Shown here: positions 51,801-61,402 of the stretch, one piece after another
How positions within the stretch are numbered: position 1 is the first letter of the stretch
How the letters are laid out: each line of letters starts with the position of its first letter
Notes under the pieces: model-generated
What the model saw: only the letters and a program-made list of their open reading frames with translations
The model's database searches: none
What the model was told of the DNA's origin: nothing
Program-made: the position numbers and the translations under genes
Assembly (NCBI GenBank): GCA_032622095.1
Contig: CP136066.1
Location: forward strand, 173,537,164-173,601,163
Direction of reading: 5' to 3'
Length of the DNA stretch: 64,000 nucleotides
DNA from: Siphonodentalium dalli
Taxonomy: Eukaryota > Mollusca > Scaphopoda > Gadilida > Siphonodentaliidae

Positions 51801-54800
51801 TAATTTCATTCGTGTCAAGTTTGATATCTCTGTGAATGAACAGGAGAATGAGCGCATTCAAACGATCCTCTTTCATTGTGCTCTGCAAGCGGTTTTTAAC
51901 AAATTTTAGAGATGAATTTGCACGTTCACTGCTCGCGCTATTTGGTGCAGTGACGAGAAGAATATGCAATATGGTATTGATATTCGGGAATGTACTTGAG
52001 ACATGTTTAATTGAACTCAGAGTTTCCTCAATGGTGGCTGGTTTAATAATTTCTGATTTCCAGTGGCTTCTCCACAGGCGAACTTCTTGTTTGAAGCTTC
52101 CCGCACTTGGCATATCATCGCTGTAGTAGTCATATATACCATCGATGGATGTTGGGTCATGGGTGAACTTGCCTTCCATGTAGTTTGGAATGAGAAACAT
52201 TGCTCTAACTGCGTCCGTTGTCAGTTTGGAAAAACGGACTGTCAGCTCGCTTACCATTGTGTCCAAAAATGTTGTGAAAATGTTCTTCCGAAAATAGCCT
52301 TCGGGTGTGCAGTCCTCAATGTTGGATCTCAAAGTCTGTCTCTCACATGTTCGGGGCTTAGAAATCTTCGAGCAACATTTTGTTGTCATGTCCTCGATTT
52401 CAATGTACAACTTTGCAAATTCGTGCTCGTGGTGTTCGCGGATGTTTTTCAATTCCGATCTTATTATGTCTATTTCCTCATAAGCAACCACAATATCAAT
52501 GGTCCCACTCTGCAAGATCATCGAGAGTGACTTCGTGAATCCCAACAGAAAATAGCAGACCTTAAATGCCACAATGAAGACGCTACTGGTGATGTTAGAA
52601 TGCAGTCCATTTGCTTCGGTTATTGTTTTTGAACTCCAGTGAAGTGCTTCGTTTGATGTGATGGCTTCTAATGTTCTGAGAATGGGCACATATAGGATGG
52701 AGATTTCATCGAGTGTGGTATGCCTTTCGACCCATCTCGTTTCACAGAGAGGCTTTACTTTTGATAATGGAATTTTGAATTCCGGGTTAGACGAGTTAAA
52801 AAGCGACACTTGCCTCTCTAACTCTCTCGATCTTTTATTATGTGTAGTCACTTTTATTACCCGAACATCCCTCTATATTAATAATAGACCATTGCAATGT
52901 ATACTTTTATAAATGAATGGGAGAATCCATTCAGTATTTAAAGGGTTAAAATAAGAGTAAGGTACATTTATAGCCTTGTTTCCTCTCCACAGCAACATGA
53001 CCGGCCTCGAGTATATTCTTCTCCATGTGCAGGAACCGATTTTATATGTCGTCAGAAAACAGCATCGACATTCACCGCAGCAAGGTGAGTTAACAAACTG
53101 AAATCACCAGTTGTTGTTATGAGTGTTCAGGCGAATATGTTGCGTCCATTATATTGTGCATTGTGTTGAAATTGGAATATACTGACAATACCACTAAGAG
53201 ACAGATGCGATTTGTCTCCTTATTAACAAGCCTGGATTAAGTATGTCTGACATTTGCAGAATGAGGCCCTAGAGGGTGAATTTAGTGACTCTATCACACA
53301 TAGCGAGCTAGCATCACCAAACTCACTCACTAGGTACCTCATTATGCTTTAGCCTCAACTTCTGGGAAGTTTTTATAGTCTCAAATTAAAATTGATTTTA
53401 GTTAATTTTTCCCTTCTGTTCAGTTTCTATATCCACTAATTTGGAGCAGATAAATTGCATAACTGAGGTGACTAATTGTGATCATCACCATCTTTAACTG
53501 CAGAACTTAAATCTGATCCTAGGTCTCCCATAGTAGTTGAAGCCTAAGCAGAATGAGGTACCCATGGGGTGAATTTGGTGATGCTAGCCTGCAATGCGGT
53601 ATACGACATGTAAGCTAATGCGTCATTACATTTCCATAGCACTTGGTTCTTGTTTTCAATCGATCAAAGATGGAGGCTTAGTCTGTGAATCAGAGGAAGT
53701 TTGACTTTTGTTTGTGTGAATGAAAATTTATATGTTGGGTTTTCACTTTATTGTAGAATGCACCAATAACAGATATATTGATTTGTAATATTGCGTTTAT
53801 TCTGATATAAAACTTATCAGCTACTATTGGAAGCTTTGTTTAATAACGTAACTCACCCATGTGAACGATAAAACCATAGACAATGTATCATGGTATTGCT
53901 AGAGACCATAAGGACACAACACATTTGTCTGATCACTCGTATTGACTTCGTTTGATCCAGTTTTCCTAATCTTGAATTTGATTTCAAAGGTGGGCTCTGG
54001 ATAAACTCACTTCATTCTAGAGACATTGATTTACACAGGCAGTTGCATGGCTTACAATTATTTCTATTCTCTTTAGAGCATTGGAGATATACATTTCTTT
54101 TCAAATTAACTCATAAATTTCCAGTGAAAAATTTATTGTATTTTACGAAAACAGCAATGTTTTGATTCAATGCATATGCACCAACGGACCTATTTTGATA
54201 CACTTAATCGTTGAGTGCGTAATCTTCTGCGCAGTGTGTTATTTCTTATATCCACGAAAAAAAAAACAGTTCCCATTCCAAAGTACCTTTTATTTGATAT
54301 TCTGTTTTATGAATTGTAAGATAAATTGGTTCTCAACACCCTGTCGGTTCATGAGAATGATATTCAAGTTTCGTTTCCTTCCCTGGATCGCAGAGAAGGT
54401 AGCTCAATTTCAATAAGGATCTGGGAAACGCACATGGTGGTGATAACCTATATGCGTCCTATTCCTATTTTATTCCACACCCATTGGCGTATATGTATTT
54501 AACTGAGTCCTAACTATTAAATATATATTATTGTATACCTCTAGTGAAATACAAGCCGGAACTATTTTTGTTGACGTTTTGTCCAAGAAAGATGAAGGCC
54601 ATTACGTCAACGGTCCACTTCGGGTGATGTGCCGATTGTTACTTGGTTATTCATCATGCTTAATTCACAATGAACATAGCTATAGTATCAATGAAGGTGA
54701 CAGTCATGGATTGAACTTATATGATACACCGGTGTAGAATAAATACAGAATACAAATTGTGTCATAATCTTGAATCTTTTTTCGAACTCGATGCTGATGG

Positions 54801-57800
54801 CGCGACTCATTCGATAAAATATTCTCGATTAAGATGCACGTTGTATTCTGTCTATGTACGGAAATTTAATATGAGATGTTACATGGATGATGTGAAACAT
54901 TAACACTTATAACTGTGAACTGTAATTTTTCAATTTTCGTTCCCATAATTATATGATTTTTTTTTACAGCAACACCTATAACAGATTACTATATCATTGC
55001 TGGAGTTGTTTATCAGGCTCCCGATTTATGTTCAGTCATCAACTCGAGATTGCTCAATACTGTTCATAATCTACAGTCTGCTTTTGAGGAAGCGTCATCG
55101 TATGCCAGGTACCATCCATCAAAAGGTTACTGGTGGGAGTTCAAAGGCCAGAAGGATAAAGGTCAGATTCATACACGTTTAACTCTTTTAGTGTCATGGC
55201 CAATCAATTCTCCCCTTAAATTATTATATTTGAATGAGCAAGGTGTTTATTATTATACACCCCATTACATAGTTATGGGGAAGCGGTAAGGATAGCCCTA
55301 TTGTACTGCAGGGGGGATATCCTTAGTACCACCTCTAGTTGTAATTGAAGCCTCTTCTAATTGGATTGATTGACACATTGAAATGGCTATCGACTCAGAT
55401 AAAATAGAAATATCGGTCCCGATTTTCATCCATCACAGGTTTCCATGACTGTCTCATATAAGTCACTGTGATCTAGCCACTTTGGCTATTAATATATTAA
55501 TTTTTCCATGATATTGTTTGGTATCTATAAGTCTGGATTACATGTCACATTTGACTTTTAACATTTGTTCAGTGGTAAAACGCCATTTAGATTTTGTATG
55601 CTGTTTTTTTGCAACTGGAGGTATGGGAACTGATTACATCTTTATTGCTTATTTCCCATAGACTGTTGTAGGACATGGGTCTATAAATGGTTAGATATTG
55701 ATACAATGCCCTTTGAAATATAATTTTATTTGTTTAACAGAGAAGAAAGAAGGTAAAGACACCAAGAAACAAGATGAACCAAGCTCCTTATTTCAGAGGC
55801 AAAGAGTAGATATGCTGCTCGCCGAGCTCAGTAAAAAATACCCTCCCAAGATTCCTCCACCCCCTCCTCAACCACAGAAAAAAGGTGAGTTGAAATTATC
55901 TGCTCCATATCTCAGGAGAATCAAATCTTGTCAACACAAAATGTGAAACAAAAAAGTTTTCAATTAATCCACTGATTCAGCAGCAATATTGTGCTTCATT
56001 AGTTTCAGGGAGAAAAAGACAATAAATATATGTACATTAACTTTGTGGCATCTTTTTATATCAAACTGCTTTAAAGATACATACTCTGAATTTAAACTCC
56101 TAAATTACTATTTCTTTGGCTTCGGGGGTAAAAAATATTTGATTCGAGTCGAGGAACCCACCCATCAAACTCAGAGTTATCAGATATAAATTTTTGAAAT
56201 CTGTTATTTTTCACCACCTGGAATATTTGGCGGCCTAGCAAATATATATATAACACGTTTCAGAAAATTTTGTACTAAAGTTGACAGTGCTTAGCTTTAT
56301 TTTTTGGTAATTAATCGATTCTGATAACTAAAGCGTCTTTTGAAGAAATGTTGTTGCTGGAATCTGATGATACCATCGAATCGGATTGTGTACCTATAAA
56401 CAAATATAGCTCACACCAACGAGAATAGTTTTGGCCACTGTGAGTAAATTAGTACTAGTTCAGCAAACCTGGACAGTACAATACCAATTTTGTGAATCTA
56501 GGTAATATATCAGTGCCCAAAACTGTAGGATAACGAGATCTCAATAGCCTTCCAAGATGCATCCTCCCCTTCTCAACTGCCGTCGGTGACCGAGAGGTAG
56601 CATACTGGTCTCTCGTGCTATCGGACCGGGGATCGCAACCTGGTCAGGGTATTGTGACAAAAATCAGAACTCGGTCAGATACCAAGTTTGTCAGGTTGAA
56701 AAGTCTCATTCGAGATCACTGAATAAAGATCTGAATGCAAAAATGCCGACTTCCCCCCATTACAACACTTGTCCAGGTATGTTGTCGTGGCTGACCCATG
56801 TACACACCTCGGTGTGTGCACGTTAAAGAACGCTACTGGAGTCACAACAGGCTTATAAAGTTACTCGGCCGTGGTAGCACCTGGACCTCCACATAATCCT
56901 CAGCACATTGAGGGCGATGGAGTATCAAGTAGATAGATAGATAGCCGTCATAGACATGCATCTCGATTTTGAATATGTAAATGTGAGAACAACCAGGTAT
57001 AATTAAGAGCTTATAGTTTAACAAGGGAAGCCTAACTGTCTTAGTAAAGTGTAGGTTGGTATAAATTGTCGTATGTTGCTTGTTAAAGGGGTACTGTACG
57101 CCATTTTCATTAAATTTCCGGTGACAACAACGATCTAATATCGATAATATATAGAAACATAAGTAATTTGAGTCGAAGATGTATTCTGTAAACGCTGAGG
57201 TTAATAGGCTATCTTAAAATTTAATAATTTAAAAGTTAATAATTTGATATAAATTGAATTTATGACTGGAGCCATAAAATGGCGTCAATTAAATTACGAA
57301 TTTCCGTAATCAAATAAATTAATTGAGGGATACTGGATTGTTAAACCGATCGCACACACGATTGCTTAAAATATTATGATGATACGGGGAGAACACTCAA
57401 GCCACCCACTGACTAGCGACGATACAATAACTTAAATGATTATATGGGACTAGTATGCCTATAATATAACTTTTATTTGATTCATTTGGTTGAAAACTGT
57501 ACAAAAATTGCTCGACAACGACAATTTGTATTTTTGCATTCCGGTAAATTTGTCATCCGTAACACTACTTCGTACTCAACAGACTTTCAAATAATGAAAA
57601 AAATATTACCTTATTCTCCGACTCGGAGACTATAGAAACCAACAACAACATTTGGCTTACAGTACCCCTTTAAGTATGATAACTTAGGTAATTAGGTATT
57701 TGGTGTACCAATACTTTTTGTATTAAAATATAGTGTAACTGATTTCGCTTGGGTTAACCCTTTACCCAACAAACCGGCCAAAACCGGCCAAATAAAGCTT

Positions 57801-58679
57801 CAACAGCCTAAAATATCTTCGGTCTGTCTCAATAGAACCATACAAATATGGATATCATTGGAACCGGCTCCTTGACCACATTGTGATAGTTACAGTTATG
57901 CCCTGTGCCAATGCATTCTCTTATATATGCGAGTCGACCATAGGTCGCCTCGCATATATAAGAGAATGCATTGGCCTAAAAAAATAATCTTTTTTTAACA
58001 CTTTTTACCATTTTTTCTTACATTCTTTAACAATTTTATAATTATTAATGTGTTAAGCCAATGCATTCTCTTATATATGCGAGGCGACCTATGGTCGACT
58101 CGCATATATAAGAGAATGCATTGGCACAGGGCCGTTCTGTTGGGTAAAGGGTTAAGCTCTTCAGGTGAATTGTCACTGGTACATGGCTACAGACATTACA
58201 CCCACACCATCCTCCAGCGATGTATGACTCACCTCTGAAACAAAAAGTCGAAGAATCGACACAGCCAGGTGAACCTAACACAAAAACGCAGTTTAGGAAT
58301 GACGACTAACCATTCCCACCCAGACATATGATAAACTTCCACACATGAAGGTCAATATCCCCCAACACAAATTAGGCAAATTATACAAAGCCACCATAAA
58401 TGAAGGAGAACACATCTGTGACCTGTCAACTACATATATACAGACCTTATATAGTTGTCTGTTTGTTCTTTATCTCTATTTGATTGCAAATTTATGCAGA
58501 TGAGGGAAGCCAATTTTTTTCTTCAAATTGAGTTATATTTTTTCATTTATTAAATTTCAGCAACTGAAGAGGTCAAAGATGACTCGACAACAGAAATTAA
58601 AACCATAAAAACAGAACCAAAACAAGAAAGAATTGTTGCCAAACCACCTCCTGATAAGAAACCAAAGCTAGCGAGCTGA
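45200..58679 (+). CDS. MED6: Mediator of RNA polymerase II transcription subunit 6 (6 coding exons)
   Basis: Join 45200-45209, 47076-47232, 52993-53084, 54970-55161, 55741-55884, 58561-58679: 714 nt, 237 residues plus stop (human MED6 is 246). Intron phases are 1, 2, 1, 1, 1. Hallmarks: [10 protein letters not shown] (residues 8-17), [19 protein letters not shown] (25-43), [16 protein letters not shown] (61-76), [13 protein letters not shown] (93-105), [10 protein letters not shown] (133-142) and [14 protein letters not shown] (164-177). A Lys/Pro-rich tail follows. MED6 is a head-module subunit of Mediator, a nuclear co-activator linking regulators to RNA polymerase II. Identity is certain from exons 2-6. 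The 10-nt first coding exon is a prediction and lies inside a possible transposon. Confidence 0.97.
45852..46600. repeat. tandem repeat array, continuation beyond the MED6 exon-1 element
   Basis: The same units resume in register directly after the 976-bp TIR element. More diverged after 46260. MED6 intron 1. Confidence 0.72.
46676..47010. repeat. foldback family C, broken pieces
   Basis: Pieces at 46676-46835 and 46930-47010 with missing outer arms, in MED6 intron 1 shortly before exon 2. Confidence 0.6.
47076..47232 (+). CDS. MED6: MED6 coding exon 2
   Basis: Acceptor TTGTTTACAG|AG, donor CTGAA|GTGAGT (phase 2). It carries the most conserved MED6 block, SWHDSAWIP to [11 protein letters not shown]. 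Confidence 0.97.
47456..47846. mobile_element. TTAA MITE family P1
   Basis: TTAA at 47452-47455 and 47847-47850. MED6 intron 2, directly followed by a SINE. Confidence 0.87.
47853..48041 (-). mobile_element. tRNA-derived SINE
   Basis: Minus strand reads GGAGCCTCGGTGGCTCAATC (A box TGGCTCAATCGG) then a perfect B box GGTTCGAATCC near 47971-47961. The rest is non-tRNA body. It is wedged between a P1 MITE and a CAGTAATG MITE in MED6 intron 2. Confidence 0.65.
48049..48257. mobile_element. CAGTAATG MITE, rearranged
   Basis: The left arm stops after GGGTAACTTTTAAGCTCTC. A second left terminus (CAGTAATGCTCTAAATAATC) follows at 48119, then a right arm. It looks like two copies recombined. MED6 intron 2, directly next to a tRNA-SINE. 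Confidence 0.8.
48280..48870 (-). repeat. dispersed repeat G, uninterrupted copy
   Basis: Inverted relative to the 27826 copy. It keeps the empty hAT target (complement of ATTTCACAAGAAGGC). Confidence 0.6.
49310..50230. repeat. tandem repeat, 'TTGTCCGGATGATAACTTTA' type
   Basis: It starts TATACGCCCTTTTGAAAAAA and a GTCCGTCCGGGCGGGCGGAC stretch, then four or more units with GTTATGCCCC. MED6 intron 2. A decayed relative is at 62190-62860. Confidence 0.65.
50343..50778. mobile_element. family I, full-length
   Basis: TTAA at 50339-50342 and 50779-50782. Ends GGTACTCAATCCGATCAGAC / complement. It contains a run of 15 C. MED6 intron 2. Confidence 0.65.
50829..50932. mobile_element. CAGTAATG MITE, left half
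   Basis: The left arm ends at CGGAAAGCTCTTG, then runs directly into a Kolobok-like repeat (GGTACTGTAAATCCGACCAT). Confidence 0.8.
50936..51160. mobile_element. Kolobok-like MITE, partial
   Basis: It has GGTACTGTAAATCCGACCAT to the CATAGAGCACACAAGTG arm and then breaks off. It is joined to half a CAGTAATG MITE. Confidence 0.6.
51180..51730. other. MED6 intron 2 sequence, no feature recognised
   Basis: Between a Kolobok-like fragment and the hAT transposase 3' end. Probably contains the 3' part of the hAT element, but no TIR was recognised. Confidence 0.35.
51736..52851 (-). pseudogene. hAT-type transposase, 5'-truncated (C-terminal half)
   Basis: An uninterrupted frame of about 371 residues lies in MED6 intron 2, opposite strand to MED6. 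It resembles hAT transposase-derived proteins of the ZMYM1 / 52-kDa repressor type: [14 protein letters not shown] near the start, then a C-terminal dimerisation block with [34 protein letters not shown] and [14 protein letters not shown]. The N-terminus, with its zinc finger and first catalytic residues, is missing. Upstream the frame runs into a family-D MITE arm at 52855, so the copy is truncated. Whether the open frame is under selection cannot be told here. Confidence 0.8.
52855..52945. mobile_element. family D MITE, right part
   Basis: It abuts the truncated 5' end of the hAT transposase, ends AAGGG, then TTAA. It lies about 45 bp before the MED6 exon 3 acceptor. Confidence 0.65.
52993..53084 (+). 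CDS. MED6: MED6 coding exon 3
   Basis: Acceptor CCTCTCCACAG|C, donor CAGCAAG|GTGAGT. It encodes [20 protein letters not shown] followed by [10 protein letters not shown]. The preceding 5.8-kb intron holds a SINE, MITEs and a hAT transposase fossil. Confidence 0.97.
53231..53600. mobile_element. foldback family C, right end lost
   Basis: Left outer arm AGTATGTCTGACATTTGCAG and central domain are present. MED6 intron 3. Confidence 0.68.
54970..55161 (+). CDS. MED6: MED6 coding exon 4
   Basis: Acceptor TTTTTTACAG|CA. It encodes [18 protein letters not shown] through [17 protein letters not shown]. The donor AAAG|GTCAGA is a GT site but lacks the usual A/G-AGT consensus. No other site keeps the frame to exon 5. 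Confidence 0.96.
55741..55884 (+). CDS. MED6: MED6 coding exon 5
   Basis: Acceptor TTGTTTAACAG|AG, donor AAAAAAG|GTGAGT. It encodes a Lys/Glu linker, the conserved [14 protein letters not shown], then a run of prolines (IPPPPPQPQ). Confidence 0.96.
56075..56395. mobile_element. family I, diverged
   Basis: Left TTAA (56071-56074) is intact and the right is degenerate (CCTATAAA). MED6 intron 5. Confidence 0.6.
56579..56944 (+). mobile_element. tRNA-derived SINE with conserved central domain and GATA tail
   Basis: The head has an A-box-like GGTGACCGAGAGGTAGC (56585 on) and a B-box-like GGGATCGCAACC (56629-56640). A central GTGCACGTTAAAGAAC (56817-56832) resembles the conserved domain of Nin-DC-type SINEs, and the tail is (TAGA)n. 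It lies sense in MED6 intron 5. Confidence 0.65.
57087..57669. mobile_element. Kolobok-like TTAA element, longer relative
   Basis: TTAA at 57083-57086 and 57670-57673. The ends AGGGGTACTGTACGCC / GGCTTACAGTACCCCT are shared with the family, but the centre is unrelated. MED6 intron 5. Confidence 0.68.
57758..58151. mobile_element. TTAA MITE family P1
   Basis: TTAA at 57754-57757 and 58152-58155. MED6 intron 5, about 400 bp before exon 6. Confidence 0.87.
58180..58435 (+). repeat. dispersed repeat H, second copy
   Basis: Diverged partner of 8395-8665, in MED6 intron 5 right after a P1 MITE. Confidence 0.55.
58561..58679 (+). CDS. MED6: MED6 coding exon 6 and stop
   Basis: Acceptor TTAAATTTCAG|CA. 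It encodes a charged Thr/Lys/Pro tail ending [11 protein letters not shown], then TGA at 58677-58679. This matches the Pro/Lys end seen in other MED6 proteins. No clear AATAAA was found in the next few hundred bases. Confidence 0.93.
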
Positions 58680-58899
58680 TGAACTTAATAAGTGAAGAGA
58701 TTCTGTCATGGTGCTACTCCGACATGCAATGATTTTGTAACGCTCTGTTGTCCTGGTGTTGTAATATGAGGTGAACTGACTCCTGGTCACATTTTAAAGG
58801 AATTTTTAAATGGCATATGAATCATGAGTCAAAATAGAGAAGCCGAAGGCAACAGTCACTTGCACATTGTGAATGATTTGCTATCAATGATATGTCAGT

Positions 58900-59283
58900 G
58901 CAGTGTTCAAGTCTTAAACCCCAGAAGGTGAAGTTATTGACGCTACCCCACACAGGGGGCTAGCATCACTAAATTCATCCTCTGGGAACCTCATTCTGCT
59001 TAGGCCTCAACTTCTAGGGGAGACCAAGGGTTAGATTGAAGTTCCCCTGGCCCAGTTGATGATGTTCACCCAGTTGTCTCCTTGTTTATGTATTTTATCT
59101 TCTGCAAATTAGGGGATATAGAAACTGACCAGAAGGGAAAAGTAACTAAAAACAATGTTAATTTGAGACTATAGATACTTGCCAGAAGACGAGGCCTAAG
59201 CAGAATGAGGTCCCCAGAGGGTGAGTTTGGTGATTCTAGCCTACTGTGTCTGCAAATGTCAAACACACTAATTCAAGGCTTGG
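58900..59283. mobile_element. foldback family C, long form
   Basis: Left arm diverged, right arm ends CAAACACACTAATTCAAGGC. About 220 bp after the MED6 stop, so possibly in its 3' UTR. Confidence 0.68.
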
Positions 59284-59847
59284 CAATATTCTAAATTACT
59301 TTTGCAGACCGAGATCTAACTAGAATATTCAGAAATCAGGATAACATCATTGTGCCGAGTCAATTATCTTTGCCTTAGGCCAAAACAAAAAACTTCTTTG
59401 TTTCTGATAACATTGGATAATTTTCCAGACAGGCAGGCAGGGATTTTATTTTTTACAATTATTTTTTTAAAACCTTTCTGCCATAATTGATATAACCATG
59501 GAATATGGTAGATCAATGCGTATTGAAAATGAGCCAAGCATTGGATAAAAACATGCTGTCCCTTGAATTAATGCACTCTGCAGTAAGATCTACCAACGTT
59601 GAGCTTAATAACCAACTTATTTTTGCTTTTGGGATTGAGAAAAACGATTAAATATTCACATTGACACTCTAACAGGTAACAGGTAACTATAGACTAGCCT
59701 TCTGGAGAAAATTGGAAGAAAAAAAAATTTGAGGCCGGCAAGAAAATCTCAGCCAGGCAGGGTATTGGACAAAGAGGTTTTTTTTTTGGCCTTTGTCCAA
59801 ACTGATTTGCACAGTTGTAACCTGGATTATTTGTTTACCTGTATTAA

Positions 59848-60006
59848 CCCCTTCATGACTGGAGCTGCGCTGGTGCAGCATTAAAGATCCTGAGCCAGTG
59901 GATTCTCTTATATATGCGAATCTTCCATAGAGAGCCTCGCATATATAAGAAAATGCATTTGCACAGGATTTTCACAAAATTTCAGGAAGCTCCTGTCATG
60001 GAAGGG
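59848..60006. mobile_element. TTAA MITE family P3, short
   Basis: TTAA at 59844-59847 and 60007-60010. One hairpin module (about 59892-59963). Downstream of MED6. Confidence 0.8.
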
Positions 60007-60199
60007 TTAATGGGTATTTTTTCCATATCAATCAGTATCAATATACATTGTCACCTTCCATTGTAAATCATCATGTCGTCTCATGAATAAAACTTCTTAT
60101 ACTCAAATAAGTTTTCCAAGTTGTAAGTTTCTGATGCCCCAAACACATGAAGAAATGATCAGCATTTCCAGTTCCATATTCTGAGTGGCACCAAGTAAT

Positions 60200-60415
60200 A
60201 GAGTAATGCCCAAAGTATATGACCCTTAACCACAGCAGAATTATGAGAAATTGTTCAGGATTTAGTTGGAAATATGGCTTATTGCCATTCATCGGAAAGC
60301 TCTCACCGAGAGCTTTCTGGTGAATGGCAGCATGCCATAATTCCAACTAAATCCTGAAAAATTTCCCATAATTCTGCTGTGGTTTTATAGGGGTCGATTA
60401 TTTAGGACATTACTG
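60200..60415. mobile_element. CAGTAATG MITE, old copy
   Basis: More diverged than the others (left end AGAGTAATGCCCAAAGTATA). Downstream of MED6. Confidence 0.8.
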
Positions 60416-60534
60416 TATGACAGGATAATGTCAGGATTGATACACTTCGATCGTAATCATAATAAAATTTAAGGACCAGGACTTTTCAAGGATTTCAATC
60501 GGAAACAGAATGTCTGGTAAAGATATATTGCCTT

Positions 60535-60790
60535 ATCTTAACAGAAAACTATTTAAAAACTTCATGCACTGCTTTCACATTTTTTAAATAAAAAACTATG
60601 TAGTACCGTAAACCATAACTCTAAATTTTCTTTCCATGGTCTACAGTTGCAATTTATATGCGATCGCTGACAAATTAAGCGAAAGGATCTCAAATTTATC
60701 AAAAATTAGAATAAACAAAACACGTATTTTCAGTGTTATGTCAACAAATTTGTTCAGAAATCTCTCTTACCAAATTATGTATACATAAAT
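60535..60790. repeat. dispersed repeat J, second copy
   Basis: Partner of 345-660, downstream of MED6. Confidence 0.5.
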
Positions 60791-61402
60791 GTGGGGTTTA
60801 AAGGCCCACTTAATTTTCGAGTCGCCGATTAGTTTTGTTATAGTGACATGATATACGGTTTTAATAACAATCTATGCCATAAAATATTATTAAAATACTA
60901 TAATTCATTACTATTGGAAACATCTGTCTCAGAAGATGCCCACAGAGAAATAGAAAACTGCTGAATCATAGAATGACTTCCCACCCCCCTTTTGATCAAA
61001 GAATGCAACAGAATTCAAACTTTTTCAATGGAAGGGGAAGAACTCTATAATATATAGAGTTATTCCCCCTGCATTGAAAAAAATACTGCTTTTTACTGCA
61101 ATCGAGATGACAAAACGCGTTGGCAACTCAACAAAGACAACATGTCCTTAGTTTATTACACCGTATAAGTTGATAACACGATGTTTTGGAGCTTCCTCTT
61201 TCAAATGGTATATAATATGGCATATATTTTATATAATGTGATCTGGGGGTTCAAAAATTAAGTGGGCCTTTGAACCTCCCATTGCTCTATATTATTCAAG
61301 CACTTTTGAAGGACCCTATTGTAAATGAACCCTGATATGAGCTGTGGAAAGACCATTGTTTCTAATAACTTTTATTTAAAGATGGTCCATATCTTACTAT
61401 GT

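Noticed and set aside
52063-52530. 155-residue plus-strand frame in MED6 intron 2
   Set aside because: Antisense shadow of the hAT transposase fragment.
54531-54737. Extra MED6 exon (frame starting [10 protein letters not shown])
   Set aside because: No match to MED6, and the exon 3-exon 4 junction is already in frame without it.
2591-59963. Many frames of 60-110 residues carrying peptides such as [22 protein letters not shown] or [18 protein letters not shown]
   Set aside because: They are translations of the hairpin module in its different frames, not proteins.
2591-59963. Possible CRISPR-like array of palindromic repeats
   Set aside because: Spacing is irregular, copies sit inside MITEs with TTAA ends, and the genome is eukaryotic.
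3900-60415. Frames containing [16 protein letters not shown] or [15 protein letters not shown]
   Set aside because: They are read-throughs of the CAGTAATG palindrome on either strand.
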